Positions 21,501 to 33,500 of a DNA stretch of 64,000 nucleotides are shown in pieces. The notes below the pieces were generated by a model, which was not told the origin of the DNA, ran no database searches, and saw only the letters and a list, made by a program, of their open reading frames with translations. Where the stretch lies: NCBI RefSeq assembly GCF_029392895.1, contig NZ_CP114200.1, positions 1,455,501 to 1,519,500 of the forward strand. Direction: 5' to 3'. Numbering within the stretch: the first letter of the stretch is position 1; each line of letters opens with the position of its first letter. The position numbers were made by a program, and so were the translations under genes. Source of the DNA: Streptomyces sp. 71268 (lineage in GTDB: Bacteria; Actinomycetota; Actinomycetes; Streptomycetales; Streptomycetaceae).

Positions 21501-24500
21501 CTCGACGGTCTGGCGCAGGTTCCGGTACCAGTACTCCGCGTCCAGAGCGGCGGTGTCCACCAACTCACCGGAGACCGTCGAGTAGAACGGCACCTGCGAG
21601 GTACGGGGCTTCAGGTCCGCCAGAACCTTCAGCAACTCCTCACGGATCGACTCCACATGGGCCGAGTGCGAGGCGTAGTCCACCGGAACCCGACGGACCC
21701 GCACCTCCTCGCCCTCAAGCTGGGCGACCATCTCGTCCAGCGCACCGGGATCACCCGAGACGACGACCGAGCCGGGACCGTTGACCGCGGCGACCGATAT
21801 CGCACCGTCCCAGGCGGTGATGCGCTCCTTGACCTGGTCGACCGGCAACCCGACCGACACCATGCCGCCACGACCCGCCAGACCGGCGGCGATCGCCTGC
21901 GACCGCAACGTCACGACCTTGGCCGCGTCCTCCAGTGACAACGCACCCGCCACACAGGCCGCCGCGATCTCACCCTGGCTGTGACCCATCACCGCATCCG
22001 GCTCCACACCCACCGAACGCCACAGCTTGGCCAGCGACACCATCACCGCGAACAACACCGGCTGCACCACATCCACCCGGTCGAAACCAGGAGCACCCTC
22101 AACACCACGCAGCACACCCGTCAACGACCAGTCCACATGAGCCGACAACGCCGCCTCACACTCGGCCACCGCCTCCGCGAACACCGGCGAGGAGTCCAAC
22201 AACCCCACCGCCATACCCACCCACTGCGCCCCCTGACCCGGGAACACGAACACCGAACGGCCAGGTGCCTCGATGGCGTTCGCGCGGACCACACCCGGCG
22301 TCCTCGCGCCCTCGGCCATCGCCTCCAGGCGCTCGATGAGCTGCTCGCGGCCGGTCCCGGTCACCGCGCCCCGGTACTGGAACGCGGACCTGGTCGTCGC
22401 CAGGGAGAGTGCCACGTCGGCGGCGCTCAGCTCGGGGCGCTCGGTCACGAACTCCCGCAGCCTGTCGGCCTGGTCCCGCAGCGCGTCACCGCTCTTGCCG
22501 GAGACGACCCACGCCACCGGGCCGTCGACGGTGCCGGTCCCGACGGGCTCGGTCTCCTCGACCGTCTCGGCCTCGGGGGCCTGCTCCAGGATGGTGTGCA
22601 CGTTCGTGCCGCTCATGCCGAACGCCGACACACCCGCGCGACGCGGATGCCCCGTCTCCGGCCACGGCCTGGCCTCGGCCAGCAGCTCGACGTCGCCTGC
22701 CGTCCAGTCCACCATCGGCGACGGCTCGTCGATGTGCAGCGACTTCGGCAGTACGCCGTGCCGCATCGCCATCACCATCTTGATGACGCCACCGACGCCG
22801 GCGGCGGCCTGCGAGTGTCCGATGTTGGACTTGATGGCGCCCAGCCACAGCGGCTGGCCCTCGGGGCGCTCCTGGCCGTAGGTGGCCAGCAGCGCCTGCG
22901 CCTCGATCGGGTCACCCAGCGACGTACCCGTACCGTGCGCCTCGACGGCGTCGATCTCGGCGGCCGACAGGCGGGCGTTGGCCAGCGCCTGCCGGATGAC
23001 CCGCTGCTGCGAGGGGCCGTTGGGTGCCGTGAGGCCGTTGCTCGCGCCGTCCTGGTTCACCGCGCTGCCCCGCACCACGGCGAGGACGGGGTGTCCGTTG
23101 CGGCGGGCGTCCGAGAGTCGTTCGAGGACCAGCATGCCGACGCCCTCGGCCCAGCTCGCGCCGTCCGCGGCGGCCGAGAACGGCTTGCTGCGGCCGTCGG
23201 AGGCGAGCGCGCGCTGGCGGCTGAACTCGATCAGCGACATCGGTGTGGACATCACCGTGACACCACCGGCGAGTGCCAGGTCGCACTCGCCCTGGCGCAG
23301 CGCCTGCCACGCGAGGTGCAGGGCGACCAGCGACGACGAACACGCCGTGTCCACCGTCACCGCGGGCCCTTCCAGGCCCAGGGTGTAGGAGATGCGGCCG
23401 GAGAGCACGCTGGGCGAGACGCCGGTGCCGATGTAACCCTCGACGTTGTCCTGGGACCCGGCGAGGACGCCGCCGTAGTCCTGGTAGGTCACGCCCGCGT
23501 AGACACCGGTCTGGCTGCCCTTCGCGGAGACCGGGTCGATGCCGGCCCGCTCCAGCGCCTCCCACGAGGTCTCGAGGAGCAGCCGGTGCTGCGGGTCCAT
23601 CGAGAGCGCCTCACGCGGCGAGATCCCGAAGAACGCCGGGTCGAACTGGCTGGCGCCGTGCAGGAAGCCGCCTTCCCGCGTGTAGCACTTGCCCGGCTCG
23701 TCCGGGTCCGGGTCGTAGAGGTTCTCCACGTCCCAGCCACGATCGGTCGGGAAGGGGGAGATGCCGTCCCGGCCTTCGGCGACCAGGTTCCACAGGTCCT
23801 CCGGGGTGGCCACCTCTCCGGGGTAGCGGCAGCTCATTCCCACGATCACGATCGGATCGTCGCTGCCCGCCACCGCGACCGGCACCGGTCGCACCGCGCC
23901 GGTCTCCGCGCCCAGAACCTCGGCACGGGCGAACTTGGCGAGTTCGGCGGGGGTCGGGTAGTCGAACACGGCCGTCGCCGGTAGCCGCAGACCGATGGCC
24001 TTGCTCACCCGGTTGCGGAACTCGACGGCGGTCAGCGAGCTGAAGCCGAGGTCCTTGAACGCCTGCGAGCCCTGGACGGCGCCGGCCGAGGCGTGTCCGA
24101 GTACCGCCGCGACGTGCGTACGGATCACTTCGAGCAGCATCCGGTCCTGCTCGGGCTCGGAGAGCCCGGCCAACCGCTCCCGCAGCGCGGCGAGCGGACC
24201 CGATTCCGTTCCGGCCCGCTTGGCGGAGCGCCGTGCGGTCCTGCGGCGGCGCGACGGCCTGGCGGAGGAGGTCTCCTCCGCCAGGATCTCGGCGACCGGC
24301 TCGGGCGAGGCGACGGGCTCGATCGAGGTGACCGGCTCGGGCGAGGTGGCCGGCTCGGGCGAGGTGGCCGGCTCGGGCAGGGTCCCGGCCGCGTCGACCG
24401 CCTGGGTGGTCTCCGGCTCCTCCGCCGCGACCTGACGCAGGGTCAGCGCGTCGGCGGCGAGCACGATGTCACCGGCTCCATCGACCGCGGTCAGGGAGAG

Positions 24501-27500
24501 GGTCTCCGGACCCGTACGGGCGAGCCTGACGCGCAGCGCGGAGGCGCCGGCCGCGTACAGCGATATCCCGGCGAGGCTGAACAGGACGCGTCCGCGCCCC
24601 ACACCGTCCAGCACGCCGAGGCCGAGCGGTTGCAGCGCCGCGTCCAGAAGGGCCGGGTGCAACCCGAACCGCTCGGCGTCCGCGACGGACTCCTCAGCGA
24701 GGCTGACCTCGGCGAACACCTCGTCGCCGCGCTGCCACACCGCGCGCAGGCCGCGGAAGGTGGGGCCGTAGACGAGGCCGTCGCCGGCGAGCGACTCGTA
24801 CAGGCCGTCCACCTCGACGCGCTCGGCGCCGGGCGGGGGCCATGCGGCGAAGCCCGCCGCCGCCCCGGCGGCCGTGGCGTCATCCTGCTCCGGCGCGAGC
24901 ACACCACTGGCGTGGCAGATCCACTCGCCCGCGTCCTGGTCCGCGTCCTCACCGACCCGGGAGTACACCTCCAGCGAACGGGTGCCGGTCTCGTCCTCCT
25001 CACCGAGTACGAGCTGGATCTGGACGCCGCCCCCTCGGGGGACGGCCAGCGGCGCCTGGACGACGAGTTCCTCCACGTGGCCGAGGCCGACCTCGTCACC
25101 GGCGCGAACGGCCAGTTCGACGAGGGCCGTGGTCGCCAGGACCGCCTCGCCGCGCAGGACGTGGTCCGCCAGCCAGGGCTGGGTGTGCAGCGAGAGAGTT
25201 CCGGTGAACAACAGGCCGTCGGCGCCCGCGAGGGGGACGGCTCCGCCGAGCAGCGGGTGGTCGGCGGGGTCGAGGCCGAAGGCCGAGGCGTCACCCGCCG
25301 AGGTTCCGGCCTCCAGCCAGTAACGCTGGTGCTGGAACGCGTAGGTGGGAAGGTCCACGCGGCGGGCGCCGCGTCCCGCGAAGAAGGCACGCCAGTCGAC
25401 GGTCTCGCCGTGCACGTGGATCTCGGCGAGGGCCGCGACGAGCGCCTGTGTCTCGGAACGGTCCTTGCGCAGCACCGGCACCAGCAGGGGCGCCGGTGTG
25501 TCCTCGGCCGCGATGTCGTCGGCCGGTTGGGTCAGGCAGTCCTGGGCCATGGCCGACAGCACGCCGTCGGGGCCGACCTCGACGTACGCGGTGACGCCCT
25601 GTGCTTCGAGGGCCCGCACCCCGTCGCGGAAGCGGACGGTCTCCCGCACGTGGCGCACCCAGTACTCCGGCGAGCACACCTCGTCGGCGCCGGCCTGCTC
25701 ACCCGTGACGTTCGAGATGAACGCGACGGACGGGCTGTTGTAGGCGAGCGTCCGCGCGACCGCGCGGAAGTCGTCCAGCATCGCGTCCATGCGGGGCGAG
25801 TGGAAGGCGTGGCTGACGCGCAGCCGGCGGGTCTTACGACCTCGCTCCGACCACTGGCCCGCGATCTCCAGTACGGCGGCCTCGTCGCCCGCGATGACCA
25901 CGGCCGTCGGACCGTTGACCGCCGCGACGCTCACCTCGGCCTCACGGCCAGCGAGCGACCCGACGATCTCCTTCTCGGACGCCTCGATGGCGACCATCGC
26001 CCCACCGTCCGGCAGGGCCTGCATCAGCCGGCCACGCGCGGCGACCAGCGTGCACGCGTCCTCCAGGGAGAACACCCCCGCCACATGCGCGGCGGCAATC
26101 TCGCCGACGGAGTGGCCGATGAGCACGTCCGGGGTGACGCCCCAGTGCTCAAGGAGCCGGAACAACGCCACCTCGACCGCGAACAGCGCGGGCTGCGTGA
26201 ACGCGGTCCGATCCAGCAGTTCTGCGTCGACGCTGTCCTCCGCCGCGAACACCACGTCCTTCAGCGGACGGTCAAGCACGACGTCCAGGTGCGCACACAC
26301 CTCATCCAAGGCGCGAGCGAACACCGGATACGTCTCGTACAACTCCCGGCCCATACCGAGGCGTTGTGCACCCTGGCCCGTGAACAGGAACGCGGTCTTG
26401 CCGCCCCCTGCGGCCTGCCCCTGAACGAGGCCGGGGGCGTCGTCGCCCGCGGCGAGGGTCTCCAGACCACGCAGCAACGTCTCGCGTTCGGTGCCCAGCA
26501 GCACCGCCCGGTGCTCGAACACCGATCGCGTGGCGACCAGCGATTCGGCGATGTCCAGAACGCTGTGCTCGGCCCCGTCGATCAGGTGGGTCCGCAGCCG
26601 CTCGGCCTGGGCGCGCAGGGCTTCCGGGCTCCGGGCGGAGAGCGCCCAGGGGGCCAGGCCGTGGTCGTCGGCGGGGGCCGGGACGGCCTGTGCCTCGTCC
26701 TCGACCGGCGGGGCCTGCTCGATGATGGTGTGGGCGTTGGTGCCGCTCACGCCGAAGGCGGAGACACCGGCCCGGCGCGGATTCCCGGTCTCGGGCCACT
26801 GGGTGGCCTCGGTCAGCAGTCGCACCTCACCCGCCGACCAGTCCACCTGGCTCGACGGCTCATCCACGTGAAGGGTCTGCGGCAGCACGCCATGCCGCAT
26901 CGCCATCACCATCTTGATGACCCCGGCGACACCGGCGGCCGCCTGCGTGTGGCCGAGGTTCGACTTGAGCGAACCCAGCCACAGCGGCAGGTTCTCCGGG
27001 CGCTCCTGGCCGTACGTGGCCAACAGCGCCTGCGCCTCGATCGGGTCGCCCAGCGTCGTACCGGTGCCGTGCGCCTCCACCACCTGGACGTCGGCGGCCG
27101 AGACCCCGGCGTTGGCGAGGGCCTGGCGGATCACCCGTTGCTGTGACGGGCCGTTCGGCGCGGTCAGACCGTTGCTGGCGCCGTCCTGGTTGACGGCCGA
27201 GCCGCGCACGATCGCCAGCACCTGGTGCCCGTTGCGTCGGGCGTCGGACAGCCGCTCCACGAGCAGCATGCCCACACCCTCGGACCAACCCGTGCCGTCC
27301 GCCACGTCCGCGAACGGCTTGCAGCGACCGTCGGGGGCCAAGCCGCGCTGGCGGCTGAACTCGACGAAGGCGGCCGGGTTGGTCATCACGGTGACACCAC
27401 CGGCGAGCGCCATGTCGCACTCACCCTGGCGCAGCGCCTGCGCGGCCTGGTGCAGAGCCACCAGCGACGACGAGCACGCCGTGTCCACCGTCAACGCCGG

Positions 27501-30500
27501 CCCCTCAAGACCAAGCGTGTAGGAGATACGACCGGAGACGACCGAGGTGGCGCTGCCGGTCAGCAACTGCCCTTCGAGCCCCTCGGGGATCTCGTGCAGT
27601 CCCGTGCCGTAGCCGGAGGTCGCGGCGCCGACGTAGACGCCGATCTGGTGGCCGCGCACGGACGCCGGGTCGATGCCGGCGCGCTCGAACGCCTCCCAGG
27701 ACGTCTCAAGCAGCAGCCGCTGCTGCGGGTCCATGGCAAGGGCCTCACGCGGCGATATCCCGAAGAAGGCCGCATCGAACTCGCCCGCCCCGTCGAGGAA
27801 CCCGCCCTCGCGGGCGTAGAACGTGCCCAGGCGCTCAGGGTCGGGGTCGTACATCCCGTCGACATCCCAGCCCCGGTCGGAGGGGAAGTCCGTGATGGCG
27901 TCCGTACCGGCCGCGACGAGGTTCCACAGATCCTCGGGGCTTCCGACGCCACCCGGGAAACGGCAGCTCATCCCGACGATCGCGATCGGGTCATCGTCAA
28001 CCGGGGCCGTCACCGCCGAAGGCAGCGCCACCGCGTCCCGCGTACCCAACACCTCGGCACGCAGATGGGCGGCCAACACCACAGAACTCGGGAAGTCGAA
28101 GACCAACGTGGCCGGCAACACCAACCCCGTCTCCGCGTTCAACCGGTTACGGAACTCCACCGCGGTCAGCGAGTCAAAACCCAGCTCCTTGAACGCCCGA
28201 CCCGGCTCAACCACCTCCGCACCCGCGAAACCAAGAACCGCGGCGGCCTGACCACGCACCAGATCCAACAGAGCCCGATCGACCTCCGCCTCGGTCAGAC
28301 CCGCCAGACGCGCCCGCAGTGCCGAGCCGCCCTCGGCGTGGCTCTCCTCTGCGGCACGGGCCTGCTCCAGGGCCGACACGACCTCGGGCAGGTCACCGAG
28401 GAGAGGACTGGTCCGCCCCATCGTGAACGCGGGCGCGAACCGCTCCCAGTCCACATCGACGACCGTCAGCACACCCTCATCACCCGCGACCGCCCCACGC
28501 AACGCCGCGAGAGCCAGATCGGGCGCCATCGCGAACAAGCCACGGCGGGCCAACTGGTCGCCACTGTCACCGGCCGCCATGCCACCTTCCGCCCACGGCC
28601 CCCACGCCACAGCCGTACCAGCAAGACCCCGACCCCGACGGTCCTCCACCAACGCGTCCAGGTAGGCATTGGCCGCACCATAAGCAGCCTGACCACCACT
28701 ACCCCACACACCCGCGATCGAGGAGAACACCACGAACGCGTCCAACTCACGATCGCCCAGCAGCGCGTCCAGATTGACGGCGCCGGCCACCTTGCCGGAG
28801 ATCACGGCGGCGGCGTCGGCCACCGTCGTCTCGGCCAGCGGCCCCGCCGCGTTGGCACCCGCGGCATGCACCACCGCCGTCAGCGGGTACTCCTCGGGCA
28901 CGGCATCCAGCACCGCGGCCAACTGCTCGCGGTCGGCCACGTCACAGGCCGCCACGGTCACCCGGGCGCCCAGGGCCTCAAGCTCCTCACGCAGCTCGGG
29001 CGCACCCGGCGCCTCAAGACCACGACGACTGGTCAACACCAGGTGCTCGGCGCCGCTATTCACCAGCCAGTGGGCCACCCGGCCACCCAGCGCACCCGTA
29101 CCACCGGTCACCAGTACCGTGCCACGCGCCCGCCACGGCGCCGCCTCAGCAACAGGCGCCGCCGACCGAGCCAGACGACGCACGAACACACCAGAACCAC
29201 GCACCGCGACCTGGTCCTCGCCGCCCTCACCGGACAGCACACCCACCAGCCGCGCGACCGCACGCTCGTCCAGTACCTCGGGCAGGTCGACCAGACCGCC
29301 CCACAGCTCCGGCAGCTCCAGCGCGGCCGCCCGGCCCAGCGCCCACACCATCGCCTGCGTCGGACGGCTGAGCCGCTCGGATCGGCCCACCGAGACCGCG
29401 CCCCGCGTACCGCACCACAGCGAGACCTCGATGCCCGTGTCCGCCATGGCCCGCACCAGGGTCAGCGTCAGGGCGAGACCGCTGGGCAGCTCGGGGTGCC
29501 CGGAGCACGGCTCCTCGTCCAGGGCGAGCAGCGACAACACGCCACCCACAGCGGGCGCGTCGGCGACCGCCGCGCGCAGCCGCTCCCCCAGCGCCCCGGC
29601 GTCGAGATCGCGCTCGTCCGCCACCAGCGGCACCACGTCGGCGCCGTGGCGCCGGAGCCCGGCGACGGCCTCCGTCACCAACTCGTCCTCGGCACGCGAC
29701 GCCGGAACCACCACCAGCCACGTCCCGGCGAGCGACCCACCTGCCACGTCCGATACGGGCTTCCAGGCCACGCGGTAGCGCCAGTTGTCGATCGTGGACC
29801 GGTCACGCCGGTTGCGGTGGTACGTGGACAGCGCGGGCAGCACCGCGCTCAGCGGCGTCTCGCCGTCGACGTCGAGCGCCCCGGCGAGCGCTTCGAGATC
29901 CTCGCGCTCGACCGCTTCCCAGAACCGCGCGTCCACCGAGTCGGCGGCGCCCTGTGCGCCCAGGCCGTTCAGGGAGAGGGACACCTCGGGCCAGTACCGC
30001 TCACGCTGGAAGGCGTACGTCGGCAGCTCGACCATGCGCGCACCGCGCCCGGCGAAGACGGACTCCCAGTCCACCGAGTCGCCGTGGACGTGGAGTTCGG
30101 CCAGCGCCGTCGTCAGCGCCTGGGCCTCGGGGCGGTCCTTGCGCAGGACCGGCACCACGGCCGAGGCCGCTGCCTCGTCCGGCGTCAGGCAGTCCCGCGC
30201 CATCGCGGACAGCACCCCGTCGGGGCCGACCTCCAGGAACCTGGTGACGCCCTGGGTGCTGAGCGCCCGCACGCCGTCCGCGAACCGCACCGCCTCCCGG
30301 ACATGGCGCACCCAGTACTCCGGCGAGCCCACCTCGTCGGCGCCCGCCGTCTCGCCCGTCAGGTTCGAGACCAGGGCGATGGCCGGCGCCTGGAAGGACA
30401 GACCGGTGACCACGTCACGGAAGTCGTCCAGCATCGCGTCCATACGCGGCGAGTGGAAGGCGTGGCTGACCCGCAGACGGCTGGTCTTGCGGCCCCGCTC

Positions 30501-33500
30501 CGACCACTGGCCGGCGATCTCCAGTACGGCGGCCTCGTCGCCCGCGATCACCACGGCCGTCGGGCCGTTGACCGCCGCGACGCTCACCTCGGCCTCACGA
30601 CCGGCCAGCGACGCCGCGATCTCCTCCTCGGACGCCTGGACGGCCACCATCGCGCCGCCCTCCGGCAGCGCCTGCATCAACCGACCACGCGCCGCGATCA
30701 GCGTGCACGCGTCCTCAAGCGAGAACACCCCCGCCACATGCGCGGCAGCGATCTCACCCACCGAGTGGCCGATCACCACATCCGGGGTGATCCCCCAGTG
30801 CTCAAGGAGCCGGAACAACGCCACCTCGACCGCGAACAGTGCGGGCTGCGTGAATTCCGTACGGTCCAGCAACCCGGCATCGGCGCTGCCCTCCGCCGCG
30901 AACACCACGTCCTTCAGAGGACGGTCAAGCACGACGTCCAGGTGCGCGCACACCTCGTCCAAGGCACGGGCGAACACCGGGAAGGCGTCGTACAACTCCC
31001 GTCCCATGCCCAGGCGTTGCGCGCCTTGGCCCGAGAACAGGAACGCCGTCCTGCCACCCGTCGCGGCCTGCCCCTGGACGACTCCGGAGGCGATGCCGCC
31101 CTCCGCGACGGCCCGCAGGCCGCGCAGCAGGGTCTCCCGGTCCCCGCCGACCAGCACGGCACGGTGCTCGAAGACCGACCTGCCCGCCAGCGTGTGGCCG
31201 ACGTCCAGCGCGCTGACGTCCTCGTGGGCCGCCACGTCCTCGTACAGCCGCTCAGCCTGCGCCCGCAGCGCCTCCCGGCTCTTCCCGGAGACCAGCCACG
31301 GCACCACGTCCGTCGACACCCGGGTCTCGGGTCCGGCCGCTTCCGAGGGCACGGCCTCTTCCAGCTCGGGGGCCTGCTCGATGATGGTGTGGGCGTTGGT
31401 CCCGCTGAGCCCGAACGAGGAGATGCCCGCCCGACGCGGGCGGCCGGTCTCGGGCCACGCGGCGGCCTCCGTCAGCAGCCGCACCTCACCCGCCGACCAG
31501 TCCACCTGGCTCGACGGCTCGTCCACGTGCAGCGTCTTCGGCAGTACGCCGTGCCGCATCGCCAGCACCATCTTGATGACACCGGCCACGCCCGCGGCGG
31601 CCTGGGTGTGCCCGATGTTGGACTTGATGGCACCCAGCATCAGCGGGCGGCCGTCCGGGCGTTCCTGGCCGTAGGTGGCCAGCAGCGCCTGCGCCTCGAT
31701 CGGGTCACCCAGCGTGGTACCCGTGCCGTGCGCCTCGACCGCGTCCACCTCGGCGGGCGACAGTCCGGCACTGGCCAGCGCCTGGCGGATCACCCGCTGC
31801 TGCGACGGGCCGTTGGGCGCCGTGAGGCCGTTGCTCGCGCCGTCCTGGTTGATGGCGCTGCCACGGACCACAGCCAGCACGGGGTGGCCGTTCCTGCGCG
31901 CGTCCGACAGCCGCTCCACGAGCAGCATGCCGACACCCTCGGACCAGCCCGTACCGTCCGCGCCCTCCGCGAACGGCTTGCAGCGGCCGTCGGGGGCCAG
32001 GCCGCGCTGGCGGCTGAACTCCACGAAGGCGCCGGGGGTCGACATGACCGACACGCCACCGGCGAGGGCGAGGTCGCACTCGCCCTGGCGCAGCGCCTGC
32101 ACCGCGAGGTGGAGCGCGACCAGCGACGACGAACACGCCGTGTCCACCGTCACCGCGGGCCCCTCAAGGCCGAAGGTGTAGGAGATGCGCCCGGACACCA
32201 CGCTGGCCGCGCTGCCCGTACCCACGTGGCCACCGAAGTCCTCGACGGCGTCGAGCATGATCGTGGAGTAGTCCTGGCCGTTGGTGCCGACGAACACACC
32301 GGTACGGCTGCCACGGAGCGCGGCCGGTTTGACGCCCCCGTACTCGAACGCCTCCCAGGACGTCTCAAGGAGCAGCCGCTGCTGCGGGTCCATGGCCAGC
32401 GCCTCGCGCGGCGAGATCCCAAAGAAGGTGGGGTCGAACTGGGGCGCGCCGTAGAGGAAGCCGCCCTCGCGGGCGTAGAACGTGCCCGGGTGCTCGGGGT
32501 CCGGGTGGTACATGCCCTCGACGTCCCAGCCCCGGTCGCCGGGGAACGCGGAGATGCCGTCGCCGCCGTCGGCCAGGAGTCGCCACAGGTCCCGCGGGTT
32601 CTCCACGCCTCCGGGGAAGCGGCAGCTCATCGCCACGATCGCGATGGGGTCGTCGTCATCGGGCCGCACGCGGTGCGAGACCGCCGAGGTGGCAGCCTCG
32701 ACATGGGCTCCGCCCAGTTCCCGCCGTAGGTGGTCGGCGAGCACTTCGGCGGTCGGGTAGTCGAAGATCAGGGTGGCGGGCAGGCTCAGGCCGGTGGCCA
32801 GGTCGAGTCGGTTACGCAGCTCGATGGCCGTGAGGGAGTCGAACCCGAGGTCCCGGAAGGCGCGGCCCGGCTCGACGGAGTCCGCCGAGAAGTGGCCGAG
32901 TGCCGAGGCCGCGTGGGTGCGGATGAGGTCCAGCAGGAGGAGGCGCTGTTCCTCGTCCGACTGTCCGGCCAGTTGTCCGCGCAGGTCGTGGCCCGGTCCG
33001 GCCCGGCCGACGGTCCCGGCCGTGGCGGTCAGCAGCTCGCGCGCCTCGGGGATGTCGCTGACGAGGGCGCTGGGGCCGGCGCTCAGCATGGAGGCCATGC
33101 CGGTCCAGTCGATGTCGGCCACGACCAGCGCGGCCTCGTCGTGGCCGGCGGCCCAGCCCAGCGCGTCCAGGGCCAGCGAGGGGGTCATGGGCGGCAGCGG
33201 CCCGCCGCGTGCCCGCTCCCCGGCCCGGCCGCTCGCGGCCATCCCGCTCTCGGCCCACGGGCCCCAGGCGACCGAGGTGGCGGCCAGGCCCTGGGCCCGG
33301 CGGTGCTGTGCCAGCGCGTCGAGGTAGGCGTTGGCCGCCGCGTAGGCGGCCTGGCCGGCGCCGCCGACGACGCCGGCGAACGAGGAGAACAGCACGAACG
33401 CGTCGAGCGGCAGCTTTGCGGTCAGCTCGTGCAGGTGGCGCGCGCCCTCGGCCTTCGCGGCCAGGGTCCCGGCGAGTTGGCCGACGGTCAGGCCGTCGAG

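Larger units (their letters stand above)
23863..27992 (-). other. Module M9: KS-AT(malonyl)-DH remnant-ACP, no ketoreductase
   Basis: KS Cys3310, loop TSGYG (about 27601-27630). AT: GHSVGE Ser3765, HAFH His3865. After the AT comes a full-length DH fold, then a repeat linker, then the ACP; no KR nucleotide-binding or Tyr motif is present, and the module is about 0.5 kb shorter than its KR-bearing neighbours. Without a KR there is no substrate for dehydration, so the beta-keto group should persist. The ACP motif is GFSSLTAV with Ser4456 as the likely attachment site. Expected unit: -C(=O)-CH2-CO-. Confidence 0.93.
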
